NCBI GenBank assembly: GCA_937135955.1
Contig: CAKZOB010000060.1
Coordinates: 1 to 64,000 of the forward strand
DNA: 64,000 nucleotides
Direction: 5' to 3'
Source of the DNA: an uncultured Anaerolineales bacterium
GTDB taxonomy: Bacteria > Chloroflexota > Anaerolineae > Aggregatilineales > Aggregatilineaceae
Shown one piece after another: positions 1 to 8,300 of the stretch. The notes beneath the pieces were generated by a model, which saw nothing but the letters and a program-made list of their open reading frames with translations, made no database searches and was not told the DNA's origin. The position numbers were made by a program, and so were the translations under genes. Position 1 is the first letter of the stretch. Every line of letters starts with the position of its first letter.

Positions 1-838
1 TGGTGCTGGTGCTGGCCCATAGCGGGCGCTGTACGCGCGCGCCATGCTCGCGCAACCGGGCGAAACGCTCGCTTTCGAAGATTTCCTTAAAGTGCGCGTA
101 GGCCAGTTTGGCGCTGGCGATGGCCGCCTTGCCCAGCAGGTTGCGGTTGGTCTGCACGTAATCAAAGCCGCCGCGCAGCCGACCGGCGCGAATGTTGTTC
201 TCCAGGATGTTATCTACCACTGTGTCAATGCGGCTGAGGAAGAAACTGGCCACCGACGCCACGTGCGAGATGTCTTCTCCGGCTTCCAGGCGGCGTTCCA
301 GGCCGCGAATGTAGCGCTGTGCGACCTCGATGTAGTTGGGGACGGAGAAAAGCAGCGTCACGTTGACGTTCACCCCTGCCGCGATGGCTTCCTCGATGGC
401 GGGAAGGCCCTGGGGCGTGCCGGGGATTTTGATCATCACGTTGGGGCGGTTGACGGCCTGGAACAGGCGCTTGGCTTCGCTGAGCGTCTGCTGCGTGTCG
501 TAGGCCAGGAAAGGCGATACCTCCAGGCTGACGTACCCGTCTTCGCCTTGCGTGCGTTCATAGACTGGGCGCAGCGCGTCGGCGGCGGCCTGAATGTCGG
601 CAATGGCGAGCGCCTCGTAGATTTCCAGCACGTCCCGGTCGAGCAGGGTTGAGATCGCTTCGTCGTATTCCTCGCTGTCGCCGATGGCCTTGGCGAAGAT
701 GGTGGGATTGGACGTCATGCCCATGATGCCGTCGGCGATCAATCGTTCAAGCTCGCCCGATGTGATCAGGCTACGCTTGATGTAGTCCATCCAGATGCTT
801 TGCCCGCACTTCTGTACTTCGATCAAGGGGTTAGCCAT
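1..838 (-). CDS. tal: Transaldolase, partial (3' end outside window)
   Basis: Transfers a dihydroxyacetone unit between sugar phosphates in the cytosolic non-oxidative pentose phosphate pathway. The frame is open from ATG at 838 to the window edge, about 279 codons. The N-terminal part resembles the longer bacterial transaldolases, with a TSNPTIFAKA stretch near residue 45. The Schiff-base lysine lies in VMIKIPGT, and LWASTST occurs just before the edge. A GGAGG sequence about 8 bases upstream supports the start. rpiB lies 86 bp upstream on the same strand, so the two pathway genes are probably co-transcribed. Some bacteria fuse this enzyme to glucose-6-phosphate isomerase; the truncation hides whether that is so here. 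Confidence 0.95.
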   Translation of the reverse strand, partial: MANPLIEVQKCGQSIWMDYIKRSLITSGELERLIADGIMGMTSNPTIFAKAIGDSEEYDEAISTLLDRDVLEIYEALAIADIQAAADALRPVYERTQGEDGYVSLEVSPFLAYDTQQTLSEAKRLFQAVNRPNVMIKIPGTPQGLPAIEEAIAAGVNVNVTLLFSVPNYIEVAQRYIRGLERRLEAGEDISHVASVASFFLSRIDTVVDNILENNIRAGRLRGGFDYVQTNRNLLGKAAIASAKLAYAHFKEIFESERFARLREHGARVQRPLWASTST

Positions 839-924
839 GCATCATGCCTCCTCAAAACAGATCGAACCGGAGCATACCCCCCAGACATAGCCAGGTACCC
901 TTTCCGGTTGATCAGTAGAATACG

Positions 925-1386
925 CTAAAGGTGGGATCGGTTGCTTTCCAGGGCGCGCACTTTTTCATGGCGGCGCACGAAACGTTCCGTCTGGGCCTGG
1001 AACTGCGCACCGAGAAAAGCCTCGACCAGCTCCTGCGCCAGAGCCGGGCCGATGACGCGACTGCCCAGGCACAGCACGTTCATGTTGTCGTGTTCCACGC
1101 CCTGATGAGCCGAATAGGTATCGTGACACAGGGCAGCGTAAATCCCCGGTATCTTGTTGGCGGCGATGCTTGCGCCCACACCGCTGCCGCAGACCACAAT
1201 GCCGCGCTCGGCAGTGCCAGCCAGTATCTGACGGGCGACGGCCTCGGCATAATCCGAATAGTCTTTGGGTTCGTCGGCATTGTCTGTGCCGACATCAATC
1301 ACCGTGTGCCCGCCTTGCTCCAGGTAGCGCACCAGCGCGGCCTTGAGCGGAAAGCCGGCGTGATCGGCTCCGATGGCGATCTTCAT
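925..1386 (-). CDS. rpiB: Ribose-5-phosphate isomerase B
   Basis: Interconverts ribose 5-phosphate and ribulose 5-phosphate in the cytosol. The 153-residue protein has the usual RpiB/LacAB length. It begins [15 protein letters not shown], carries the [13 protein letters not shown] loop with the catalytic cysteine, and has [19 protein letters not shown] followed by GSRVIG. A purine-rich AAGGAAG precedes the ATG. A TATAAT -10 hexamer lies about 47 bp upstream on the same strand. The gene is followed by transaldolase, which fits a small pentose phosphate operon. Assignment is firm. Confidence 0.97.
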   Translation of the reverse strand: MKIAIGADHAGFPLKAALVRYLEQGGHTVIDVGTDNADEPKDYSDYAEAVARQILAGTAERGIVVCGSGVGASIAANKIPGIYAALCHDTYSAHQGVEHDNMNVLCLGSRVIGPALAQELVEAFLGAQFQAQTERFVRRHEKVRALESNRSHL

Positions 1387-1432
1387 GAGATGACTCTACT
1401 TCCTTCCCTACGTCCAGCGCTCAAACATCTTG

Positions 1433-1438
1433 ATTATA
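1433..1438 (-). promoter_or_regulatory. -10 hexamer of the rpiB-tal promoter
   Basis: TATAAT on the minus strand, 47 bp before the rpiB start codon. A weak TTGTCT lies 19 bp further upstream. It is the only promoter-like motif seen between rpiB and the repeat at 1483. Confidence 0.5.
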
Positions 1439-1482
1439 GCGCGGTGCGGGCGAAAAAAGACAACGGCCCTGCCTGTGGCACT

Positions 1483-1677
1483 AGGGTAATCGCATCAAAA
1501 CCAACCAGCAGCACCAGGGGCAGAAGTAAGCTCAGGTGTGATCTTCTGGTTGACCTCACCCCCGCTCGGCGCTGGCGCGCCTCGCTGCCCCCTCCCCGCG
1601 TCGGGGAGGGGGCAAGCCGAGCGTAGCGAGGCTGGGGGTGAGGTAAAGCGGCAAGCGGTTTGATGCAATCCCCCTGC
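1483..1677. repeat. Dispersed inverted-repeat element, copy A (longest)
   Basis: About 195 bp with imperfect terminal inverted repeats. The left end reads AGGGTAATCGCATCAAAACC and the right end, reverse-complemented, reads GCAGGGGGATTGCATCAAAC. The inside is a long quasi-palindrome: a CCTCACCCCC...CTCGGC arm faces a GCCGAG...GGGGGTGAGG arm, with a nested CCCCTCCCCG/CGGGGAGGGG hairpin. Related copies lie at 19840-19985, 47045-47173 and, as a half copy, at 44939-45023. It fills most of the 331-bp gap between the FGE-like gene and rpiB. No coding capacity was recognised. It looks like a MITE- or REP-like non-autonomous element. Confidence 0.85.
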
Positions 1678-1718
1678 CTGTTGCACAGTAGGGCTGTGTG
1701 AAGGGCTGGGAGACCGAT

Positions 1719-3266
1719 TTAGCCGGGAGCTAGGGTGGGCGTTGGGCCGCTGACAGCAGGCGTGCTGGTAGGCGGTAGCGGCTGTGTCGGCGCGGGCGGC
1801 AGAGTGGGCGCGCCTCCGCCGGTGTCGGCCTGCCCACCCGTTCCGCCCGCTGGCGCGACTGGCTCTGTGGGCAGAACATCGGCCACGCAGCGGAAGCCAA
1901 TGGCTGCCATGGGGCTGCCCGGTGGCCGACTCATGCGGTGCACCGCGCGCAGGAAAAGCGGGATGGTGTCCCAACTGCCGCCGCGGTGGACTTTCTCGGT
2001 GCCAGCGATTGGGCCTTTGGGGTTGGGTTCGGGCACGTTGAGCTTCTCGATGTAGTAGTTGGCCTGATACCAGTCATACACCCACTCGGAGACATTGCCC
2101 GCCATGTTGTAGATGCCGTAAGGGCTGATGCCGTTAGGGTAGCTGGTCACAGGCACAGTGCTCGCAGGTTGGATGATCGAGGACATGGCTCGTTGCCCGT
2201 CGAACTCGAAACCCCAGGGGTAAATGAGATTCTGCGGGCCACGCGCGGCGCGTTCCCATTCGGCCTCGGTGGGTAGGCGACGGTTGAGCGCGCTGCAATA
2301 TTCGACTGCGCCCCACCACGTCACGTAGATCACCGGGTGTTGGGCCAGAATCTCGTTGCGGGCAGTGTAGGTGGTGCCATCGAAGTTGATGTAGCTGTTC
2401 TCCTGCTCCTGCATCGTCTGCACACACGGCTGACCCTGGCACCCTGTCTTGTGGCTGTTGGGGCCTTTCCAGTTGAGGAAGGTCACGTACTGCGCCACGC
2501 TCACTTCGTAGATTTCCATGTCGAAGCTATCTACGGTGGTCTGATGGGGCGGCGTTGAGTCCGAGACCCAGCTAAAGTCCTCGCAGGTTTTGCCATAAAC
2601 AGCGCATTCCTGCATGGCCTGCGTCGCTTCCTCAACAGTAGTGCCCATCATGAATGTGCCGCCGGTCACGCGCACCATATCGGTCTTGATGGCGTCCAGT
2701 TTAGGCGGTATGGCCGGTGGTTGCGGCAAGCCCAGCGCGGGCGCTTCCTGGCCAGGCGGGGGCGTGCCCACGACAGGCGTGTCGAGGGCCATCGCCGCGG
2801 CAGCTTCCGCGCGAGTCGAGGTGGCTACAGTACGGGCCATTGCTACATCGCCCTCAGCAGTAGAGGTGTTCTCGCTGCTCAATTCAGCGCCGGGCAAAGG
2901 CGAAGGGGTGGGGCTGGAGAAGACGAGCGTGTCGCCCGTTGGAGTCTGAAACGTATCAGGCAATTGCTCACCAGGGGTCAGCGAAACCTCGGGAGCAACG
3001 GGAATGGTTTCTATAGCGCCCTGGGTGGCTGCTTGCTGCGTCTGTTGCAAAGCATTCTGCAGCGCCACTTCGGTCTCGTTGGGCATTATCTGCACCTGCG
3101 GGGTCGCGGTGCCTCCTTCCAGAATGGGGAACGACAGCGCTCCTATCGCATAGGCTCCCATGCACAGCACTGCCGAAAAGCCTATTCCCAGCACCAGCCC
3201 GATCAACAGCCATTGCCAGCCTGCGTCGCTGGTGCGTCGTCTGAGACTGCCGTAGTCTGATTTCAT
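1719..3266 (-). CDS. Membrane-anchored FGE-like (SUMF1/EgtB/PvdO superfamily) protein
   Basis: 515 residues from the ATG at 3266, chosen because GGAG lies 8 bases upstream; the frame stays open to 3359 without a comparable site. Residues about 18-45 form one membrane segment. A low-complexity Pro/Thr/Ala/Gln linker runs to about residue 190. The formylglycine-generating-enzyme-like domain (about 195-460) starts DMVRVTGGTFMMGT and includes RLPTEAEWERAARG, NMAGNVSEWVYDW and VHRGGSW. The tail is Pro/Thr-rich. The cysteine pair that binds copper in true FGE is absent where expected: the text runs RGGSWDTIPLFLRAVHR. Sulfatase activation is therefore unlikely. Many members of this fold are substrate-binding or non-haem iron proteins. 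The domain is probably outside the membrane. Confidence 0.85.
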   Translation of the reverse strand: MKSDYGSLRRRTSDAGWQWLLIGLVLGIGFSAVLCMGAYAIGALSFPILEGGTATPQVQIMPNETEVALQNALQQTQQAATQGAIETIPVAPEVSLTPGEQLPDTFQTPTGDTLVFSSPTPSPLPGAELSSENTSTAEGDVAMARTVATSTRAEAAAAMALDTPVVGTPPPGQEAPALGLPQPPAIPPKLDAIKTDMVRVTGGTFMMGTTVEEATQAMQECAVYGKTCEDFSWVSDSTPPHQTTVDSFDMEIYEVSVAQYVTFLNWKGPNSHKTGCQGQPCVQTMQEQENSYINFDGTTYTARNEILAQHPVIYVTWWGAVEYCSALNRRLPTEAEWERAARGPQNLIYPWGFEFDGQRAMSSIIQPASTVPVTSYPNGISPYGIYNMAGNVSEWVYDWYQANYYIEKLNVPEPNPKGPIAGTEKVHRGGSWDTIPLFLRAVHRMSRPPGSPMAAIGFRCVADVLPTEPVAPAGGTGGQADTGGGAPTLPPAPTQPLPPTSTPAVSGPTPTLAPG

Positions 3267-3368
3267 AGAGAACGGCTCCTTGACTCGTTTCCTCTGGCGG
3301 GCTGGCCGGAGACAGCCGCCGCACCTTTCAAATATACCGCTCCCAGGCGGGCGCACCAAACGCTTGAC

Positions 3369-4274
3369 CTACGCTTTCTCACTGTTTCTCACCGAGTTCT
3401 CATCCTCAGCCGCGCTGCCTTGCAACAGCCGCCGATAGGTGGCCTGCAGTGTCAGTGCATCGGCCACGTGGAAGGGTTCCGGCGCTTCAACGCCGATTGT
3501 CCCTTGCGCGCCGCGATCAATCAGCGCCTGTAGCAGTTCCCGATAGCGCAAATCGGCTTCGTTGAGTGGCAAGTGATGCCGCTCGCCCCGCGGCCCATAG
3601 GCAATACCGGACAGGTGCGCGTGAAACTGGCGCAGCCCGCGCTCGCCCAGCGCCGCCTCGACAGTGTCCAGGATGCTCATGAATTCATCATAACTGTTGA
3701 GCTGACCAGTACGGGCGTGCAGGTGAGCAAAGTCTATACAGGGCAACACACCAGGAATATCGCGGCTCAATTGCAGCACCTCGTCGAGCGAGCCGAACAT
3801 GGCGGGTTTGCCCATTGTCTCCGGTCGCAGGATCACGTCTACGCCTTCCGTGTCGAGGATCGCGCGTAGTTCCCGCAACTTTTGGGCGACGCGCTCGTAG
3901 ACCTGTTCAGGAGGCTGGTCGTGATAGGAGCCAGGGTGGAAGACTATGTCGCGCGCACCGGCCAGAAAACCCTTGCGAGCGGCGGCCAGCAAGCGCTCGT
4001 CACTCTTGTGCATGAGTTCGGGCGTCTGGCTGTTCAGGTTGATATAGTAAGGGGCGTGAATACTGAGCGTGATCTGATGCTCCTGCGCGGCGGCCTTGAT
4101 GGCTGCGCAGGTGTCGTCGGACACGCGCACGCTCTGCACCCAGGCAATCTCCAGATGATCCAAGCCCAGCAGCCGCGAGTAGGCTACGGCGGCGGGCGTG
4201 CCCGGCTGAGGTGTCGTCGAGGGGCTGCCTACCGTGCCGAAGCGCAGCAGTTCAGGAGTCGTTGAGTCTGGCAT
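3369..4274 (-). CDS. AP-endonuclease-family-2-like TIM barrel (endonuclease IV-like)
   Basis: 301 residues from ATG 4274, preceded by GGGGGAAAGG; a further in-frame ATG at 4355 lies inside the divergent gene and is unlikely. Metal-ligand-type motifs of the xylose-isomerase-like barrel are visible: SIHAPYYINL, the IVFHPGS segment, ILRPETMGK, PCIDFAHLHA and the FHAHLSG segment. These fit endonuclease IV (Nfo), which cuts DNA at abasic sites using three zinc ions. The late GVEAPEP replaces the usual glutamate-containing end. A sugar isomerase of the same fold cannot be excluded. It is divergent from the M50-like gene, with 48 bp between the starts. Confidence 0.8.
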   Translation of the reverse strand: MPDSTTPELLRFGTVGSPSTTPQPGTPAAVAYSRLLGLDHLEIAWVQSVRVSDDTCAAIKAAAQEHQITLSIHAPYYINLNSQTPELMHKSDERLLAAARKGFLAGARDIVFHPGSYHDQPPEQVYERVAQKLRELRAILDTEGVDVILRPETMGKPAMFGSLDEVLQLSRDIPGVLPCIDFAHLHARTGQLNSYDEFMSILDTVEAALGERGLRQFHAHLSGIAYGPRGERHHLPLNEADLRYRELLQALIDRGAQGTIGVEAPEPFHVADALTLQATYRRLLQGSAAEDENSVRNSEKA

Positions 4275-4322
4275 CGGGCATATCCTTTCCCCCTTGAGGG
4301 GAATTTGTAAAGAGAGCGGGCG

Positions 4323-5186
4323 ATGAGAGCGAATTCTGCGACACGCCGCAGACAACGCGATCTGGCGCTGGCACTGGCGGCGTTCATGGTAGCGCTAATC
4401 TTCTGGCAGGTCGAGGGTCTGTATTGGCTCATGCTACCCTTTCGCCTGTTCGTGACAATGATCCACGAACTGGGGCATGGTCTGGCGGCTGAACTGACGG
4501 GCGGCGAATTCCTGCGTTTCACCGTGACCTCGCAAGGCGCGGGCCTGGCCTATACCCGTGGAGGGATGCCCATTGTGGTCATTCAGGCCGGTTACCTGGG
4601 CACGGCGCTCTTTGGCGCGGGCCTGCTGGTGTTGACACACCGGCTTCAGCAGCCGGGCCGCGTGGCAGTGGGGCTGGGCATCTTTCTGGGCATACTCAGC
4701 CTGGGATATGCCGGACTGCGCCCGACAGACTTGTCGGCGCTGCAGATCGCCCTGGTGAGCGCGGTCGGACTGCTGGCGGTCTACCTGATTCTCACTCGCG
4801 AAACTGACCGCGGGCGATTGGCTGGGGCTGGCACCGCAGCGCTGGCCGGAATGCTTTTCGCCCATTTCGCCGGCGACGGCTCGCTGCTGACACTCCTGGT
4901 AGGGCTGGGTAGCGCGCTGGCGCTGGTGGCGCTGGGGTTGTGGGCACGACGCGACGTGGTGTTGCTGGTGCTGACCTTCCTGGCTTTTCTCACTGGTCTG
5001 CAGGCCATCAGCGATGCCTGGGTGTTGCTGCGCATTGTCGCCAGGCCCGACACCTTGCTGCCGCTCAACGATGCCAGCGCCATGGCCGAGCAGGTGGGTG
5101 GCCCGGCAGCGGGCTGGGCGTTGCTGTGGATGCTCGCTGACGTGGCGATCATGGGCGCGGCGGTGACCTGCACCTTCAGGCGCTGA
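4323..5186 (+). CDS. M50-like integral membrane metalloprotease
   Basis: 287 residues, mostly hydrophobic, with about seven to eight membrane segments. The zinc-site motif HELGH occupies residues 48-52 in the second helix, and a later LPLND near residue 250 could supply the third ligand. This matches the M50B-like family (PF13398 type) found in Gram-positive and Chloroflexota bacteria, whose substrates are mostly unknown; the better-studied M50 proteases act inside the membrane. The gene is divergent from the AP-endonuclease-like gene and convergent with the small membrane protein that ends 12 bp away. Confidence 0.8.
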   Translation: MRANSATRRRQRDLALALAAFMVALIFWQVEGLYWLMLPFRLFVTMIHELGHGLAAELTGGEFLRFTVTSQGAGLAYTRGGMPIVVIQAGYLGTALFGAGLLVLTHRLQQPGRVAVGLGIFLGILSLGYAGLRPTDLSALQIALVSAVGLLAVYLILTRETDRGRLAGAGTAALAGMLFAHFAGDGSLLTLLVGLGSALALVALGLWARRDVVLLVLTFLAFLTGLQAISDAWVLLRIVARPDTLLPLNDASAMAEQVGGPAAGWALLWMLADVAIMGAAVTCTFRR

Positions 5187-5197
5187 TACCGCGTACC

Positions 5198-5671
5198 TCA
5201 CGCAGGGGGGAGCGCATTTCCATTTTCGGGCGTGTCTTCGCTATCGGGAGGAGGGGGCGGGCCGAACAGGGCGTAGACCAACACGCCTGACGACGCGAGC
5301 AGGATTCCGCCGATGAAGACAATTGCCTGCAGGCGGCCCAGGAAGGGGCGGGTGGTGGGGGTGGAGGGATGGCTGCCGAAGCCCAGCACATCGGCCAGAC
5401 CAGCCGCACCAGCGATCAGCAAGCCCGTCAACGTCAGGCGGACGCCAATTTCCTGGGCCAGTGTCGCCGGCTGACCGTCGTAGAAGGCTTTCTTGGCAAA
5501 GAAAAAAGCGCTGGCGAACAGAATACTGAAACCCAGCAGGATGACCAGCACCTGCAGCACCCCTACACCCGCCGCTGCTTCCAGCCCTACGATGCCCGGA
5601 AACAGGCCGATGAGGGTAATGACAATGCCCAACGCGCCAGTGGTAATGCAGATCTCGCTATAGCGTTGCAT
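5198..5671 (-). CDS. Unknown four-helix membrane protein
   Basis: 157 residues with hydrophobic stretches at about 10-30, 35-60, 80-98 and 115-137. A short acidic, proline-rich tail (GPPPPPDSEDTPENG) is probably cytoplasmic. I do not recognise a family. It follows the dipeptidase on the same strand by 12 bp, so it is probably the last gene of the M42-to-dipeptidase operon. The context gives no clear function. Confidence 0.7.
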   Translation of the reverse strand: MQRYSEICITTGALGIVITLIGLFPGIVGLEAAAGVGVLQVLVILLGFSILFASAFFFAKKAFYDGQPATLAQEIGVRLTLTGLLIAGAAGLADVLGFGSHPSTPTTRPFLGRLQAIVFIGGILLASSGVLVYALFGPPPPPDSEDTPENGNALPPA

Positions 5672-5683
5672 AATCTCTCGCCA

Positions 5684-6781
5684 TCATGCCGGCAGGCCGG
5701 CTCGCAGGATGCGCAAGAAATTCCCGCCCAGGATCGCCGCTATGTCGGCGGGCGTGTAGCCGCGCGCTGCCAACGCCTGACCGATGGCCCATAGGTCGGC
5801 GGAGGTTTCGAATTCGACCGGTGTCGAAGCCGCGCCAAAGCCACCATCGAAGTCACTGCCAATACCCACATAGCGGGCACTGCCGGTGATCTGACAGACG
5901 TGATCGATCGCGGCGATCACGTGATCCATGCTGGCCGCGTCTTTGCGTTCGCCGAGACGCCAGTCGGGTAGTAGGAACAGGTTGTACGGCATGATCCCGA
6001 CCGCGCCGTCGCGGTCGGCGATGCGGCGGATCAGGTCGTCGGACAGATTGCGGTCGGGGCGATCGGGGCGGAAGCGCAGCGGGTTGGCATGGCTGGCGAA
6101 GAGCGGCCCGTCATAGCGATCGAGCGCTTCCAGGCACGCTTCGGGGGCCATATGCGCTAGGTCGAGCACCATGCCCAGGTCGGCCATGGCTTCCAGCAAG
6201 GCGCGGCCCAGGTCGGTCAGCGGGCCGGGCGCTTTGGTGCCGCCACTGTAGCGCGTCTGCGTCCAGGCCGGGCCGACGACGCGCAGCCCTTCGGCGTACC
6301 ATTCTTCGAGTTGAGCCGGCTCCAGGATGGGGTCGGCCCCTTCCATGCCAATTATCAGCCCCAGACGATGTTCGGTGACATCACTGCCGTCGCGCCAGGT
6401 GGCAAGCACCGCGTCCAGGTCTGCCTGCGTCAGGATCAGGCGCAGGCGCGGTTCTTCTTCGGCCAGACGATGATAGTAGGCAAGTTGTTGTCTGCCCCAG
6501 TGATGGGCTTCTTCGGGCGACGTATAGAGCACCTGCTCGTCCGGATACATCTTGCTCCAGGCGGGGGACACGAAGATTGAGGCGCACACTACTGCCACCC
6601 GCCCTACCAGCAGTTCCGGCAGGCCGACCATGCTGTGTCCGTAGCGCTGCAGGAAGACGGGGTCGGTCTCCTGACGGCGTCGCGCCCAGGCGCTCTGCCG
6701 GAAGTCGCGGCGGTTGTTGAAGTAGTTCCAGGCGATGTCTAGATGCCCATCCACGATGATAGGCGTTGTCACGTCGGTCAT
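5684..6781 (-). CDS. Membrane dipeptidase, peptidase family M19
   Basis: 365 residues, the usual size for M19 zinc dipeptidases (renal-dipeptidase-like). The first metal pair is VDGHLDIAW (His13, Asp15). Later ligand motifs are IGMEGADPI, LDLAHMAPEA, FASHANPLR and the GIGSDFDGG segment with its aspartate. These enzymes hydrolyse a broad range of dipeptides, including some with D-residues. No signal peptide is seen, so it is probably cytosolic despite the family name. The ATG overlaps the stop codon of the preceding DsbA-like gene by 4 bp, so translation is probably coupled. Confidence 0.9.
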   Translation of the reverse strand: MTDVTTPIIVDGHLDIAWNYFNNRRDFRQSAWARRRQETDPVFLQRYGHSMVGLPELLVGRVAVVCASIFVSPAWSKMYPDEQVLYTSPEEAHHWGRQQLAYYHRLAEEEPRLRLILTQADLDAVLATWRDGSDVTEHRLGLIIGMEGADPILEPAQLEEWYAEGLRVVGPAWTQTRYSGGTKAPGPLTDLGRALLEAMADLGMVLDLAHMAPEACLEALDRYDGPLFASHANPLRFRPDRPDRNLSDDLIRRIADRDGAVGIMPYNLFLLPDWRLGERKDAASMDHVIAAIDHVCQITGSARYVGIGSDFDGGFGAASTPVEFETSADLWAIGQALAARGYTPADIAAILGGNFLRILRAGLPA

Positions 6782-7497
6782 GGCGCGGTGTTGTCGTCTC
6801 CTTGCGGCGAAACCAGCGCATCCAGTTCGCGGTAATCCTGCACCTTCTGGCCGTTGATGAAGAAACCAGGGGTGCCGGTCAATCCGCGGCGCGTGAATTC
6901 CTGGCGAGCCTGTTCCAGGACAAGCTGCACGCTGTCGCTCTTGAGGCAGGTATCGAAAGCGGCCATATCCAGGCCCAGCGCCTGCGCACCTTTGCGAATA
7001 CGGCGTGTGTCGAACGTAGAGGTGAGGAAGCGCTGCTGCCAGTCAAATAGCACGTCGGTCATCGTCCAGAATTGCCCCTGTTCGCCAGCGCAGAGTGCCC
7101 CCTTCGCCGCATCTCCGGCTCCCCAGCCAATGTTCGAAATGGGAATGAAAACAAACTGCACCTGTCCGGCGGAGATGGCATCTAGCAGGGCGACGAAGCG
7201 CCCTTCGTGAAACTCGCGACAATGCGGGCAGGCGTAGCTGGAGAACCCCTCTACCAGCACTGGCGCATCGGCGCGACCCAGCCGCGGAAAGCCCTGTGCA
7301 GTGTAGCCCTGTTCCAGGTCTGCGTAATGGCTGCCCGCGTTTGCCGGAATGGGCGCATCGAGGGGGCGTAACAGGTAGTAGAGCGCTCCAGCGCCGATAA
7401 CGATGAGCAGCAAGCTTGCGATGATCAACCAGCCACGGATGCGGATGCTGGCAGCGGGAGCCTGAGGTTGCTTGTACGACGGCGCGATCTGTGGCAT
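6778..7497 (-). CDS. DsbA-like thioredoxin-fold protein, membrane anchored
   Basis: 239 residues. One N-terminal membrane segment (about 22-43) anchors a thioredoxin-fold domain outside the cytoplasm. The redox motif is C90-P-H-C93, the same dipeptide as DsbA, and the cis-proline region is GTPGFFING. The domain fits the DsbA/thioredoxin_4 group, which makes or isomerises disulfides in exported proteins. The short in-frame start fits the position of the membrane segment. It sits between a HAD hydrolase and the dipeptidase and overlaps the latter by 4 bp. Confidence 0.9.
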   Translation of the reverse strand: MPQIAPSYKQPQAPAASIRIRGWLIIASLLLIVIGAGALYYLLRPLDAPIPANAGSHYADLEQGYTAQGFPRLGRADAPVLVEGFSSYACPHCREFHEGRFVALLDAISAGQVQFVFIPISNIGWGAGDAAKGALCAGEQGQFWTMTDVLFDWQQRFLTSTFDTRRIRKGAQALGLDMAAFDTCLKSDSVQLVLEQARQEFTRRGLTGTPGFFINGQKVQDYRELDALVSPQGDDNTAP

Positions 7498-7524
7498 CAG
7501 CGGTTTCCTTCGCGGCGCGGGGTC

Positions 7525-8280
7525 TCACATCCAGCGGCGCACGATGTGCAGCAGTTCGGGCAGGGAGCGGATGGTTGCGTCGGGCGTCACTTCCAGGCCG
7601 TCCGGCAACCAGCGGTGAGACTGTTCGATCCACACGGCTCGCAAGCCCGCCCCCTGAGCGCCCCATACGTCAAAATACAGCGTGTCGCCCACGTATACCG
7701 CTTCGTCCGGCATCAGTCCCAGCGCTTCCAGACCCAGCGCAAATATCTGTTCGCCCGGCTTCCAGGCGGCCACATCGGCGGAAAATACCAAGTGCTCCAG
7801 GTGCGGCAACAGGGCGAAGCGTTCCAGGTCGGCGATGTGATAGTGTCCCGGCCAGTGCGTGTTGGAGATCAGACCGACACGCAATCCCTGCCCGCGGAGA
7901 GTGGCCAACGTTTCGGCTGCGCCGTCCAGCGGTCGCACGTGAGCTTGAATGGCGGCCATGTAAGCATGGGCGGCGCGTTGGATCAGGGGCGGGGGCGGGT
8001 CGGGGACATTCCACAGGGCGACCATCTGCTCGATCTGCTGCTCGATTCGGAAATTCTGTACCTGTCGCCCCTGAGCCACGATAGACGCCCACAGCTCACG
8101 GGCATGGTGCCAGGCTTGGGTCAGCGCCCGCTCGCGGGGCGGCAGATCATAACCGGCTTCTTGCAATAGGGTATAGACGCCCGACGCCCCAACCTTCTCG
8201 GTGTCTTCCCAGTTGGCACCAGAAGCGCTGTAGTGAAGTAACGTGCCGCCCATGTCGAACAGTACGCCGCGTACAGGCAT
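7525..8280 (-). CDS. HAD-superfamily hydrolase
   Basis: 251 residues from ATG 8280, which follows a GGGGAG site; an in-frame ATG at 8304 would overlap the upstream gene. HAD motifs are visible: GVLFDMGGTLL at the N-terminus, GLISNTHWPG (motif II), KPGEQIF (motif III lysine) and VYVGDTLYFDVWGAQ (motif IV). The first motif is DxGGT and not DxDGT, so the usual second, general-acid aspartate is a glycine. The cap is helical (phosphoglycolate phosphatase/haloacid dehalogenase type). The substrate cannot be told. It is co-directional with the M42 gene, whose stop lies 20 bp upstream. Confidence 0.85.
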   Translation of the reverse strand: MPVRGVLFDMGGTLLHYSASGANWEDTEKVGASGVYTLLQEAGYDLPPRERALTQAWHHARELWASIVAQGRQVQNFRIEQQIEQMVALWNVPDPPPPLIQRAAHAYMAAIQAHVRPLDGAAETLATLRGQGLRVGLISNTHWPGHYHIADLERFALLPHLEHLVFSADVAAWKPGEQIFALGLEALGLMPDEAVYVGDTLYFDVWGAQGAGLRAVWIEQSHRWLPDGLEVTPDATIRSLPELLHIVRRWM

Positions 8281-8300
8281 GTCGTTCTTCTCCCCTTTTC

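Noticed and set aside
1719-3266. Formylglycine-generating enzyme acting on sulfatases
   Set aside because: The catalytic cysteine pair is missing and no sulfatase is in the window, so only the fold is claimed.
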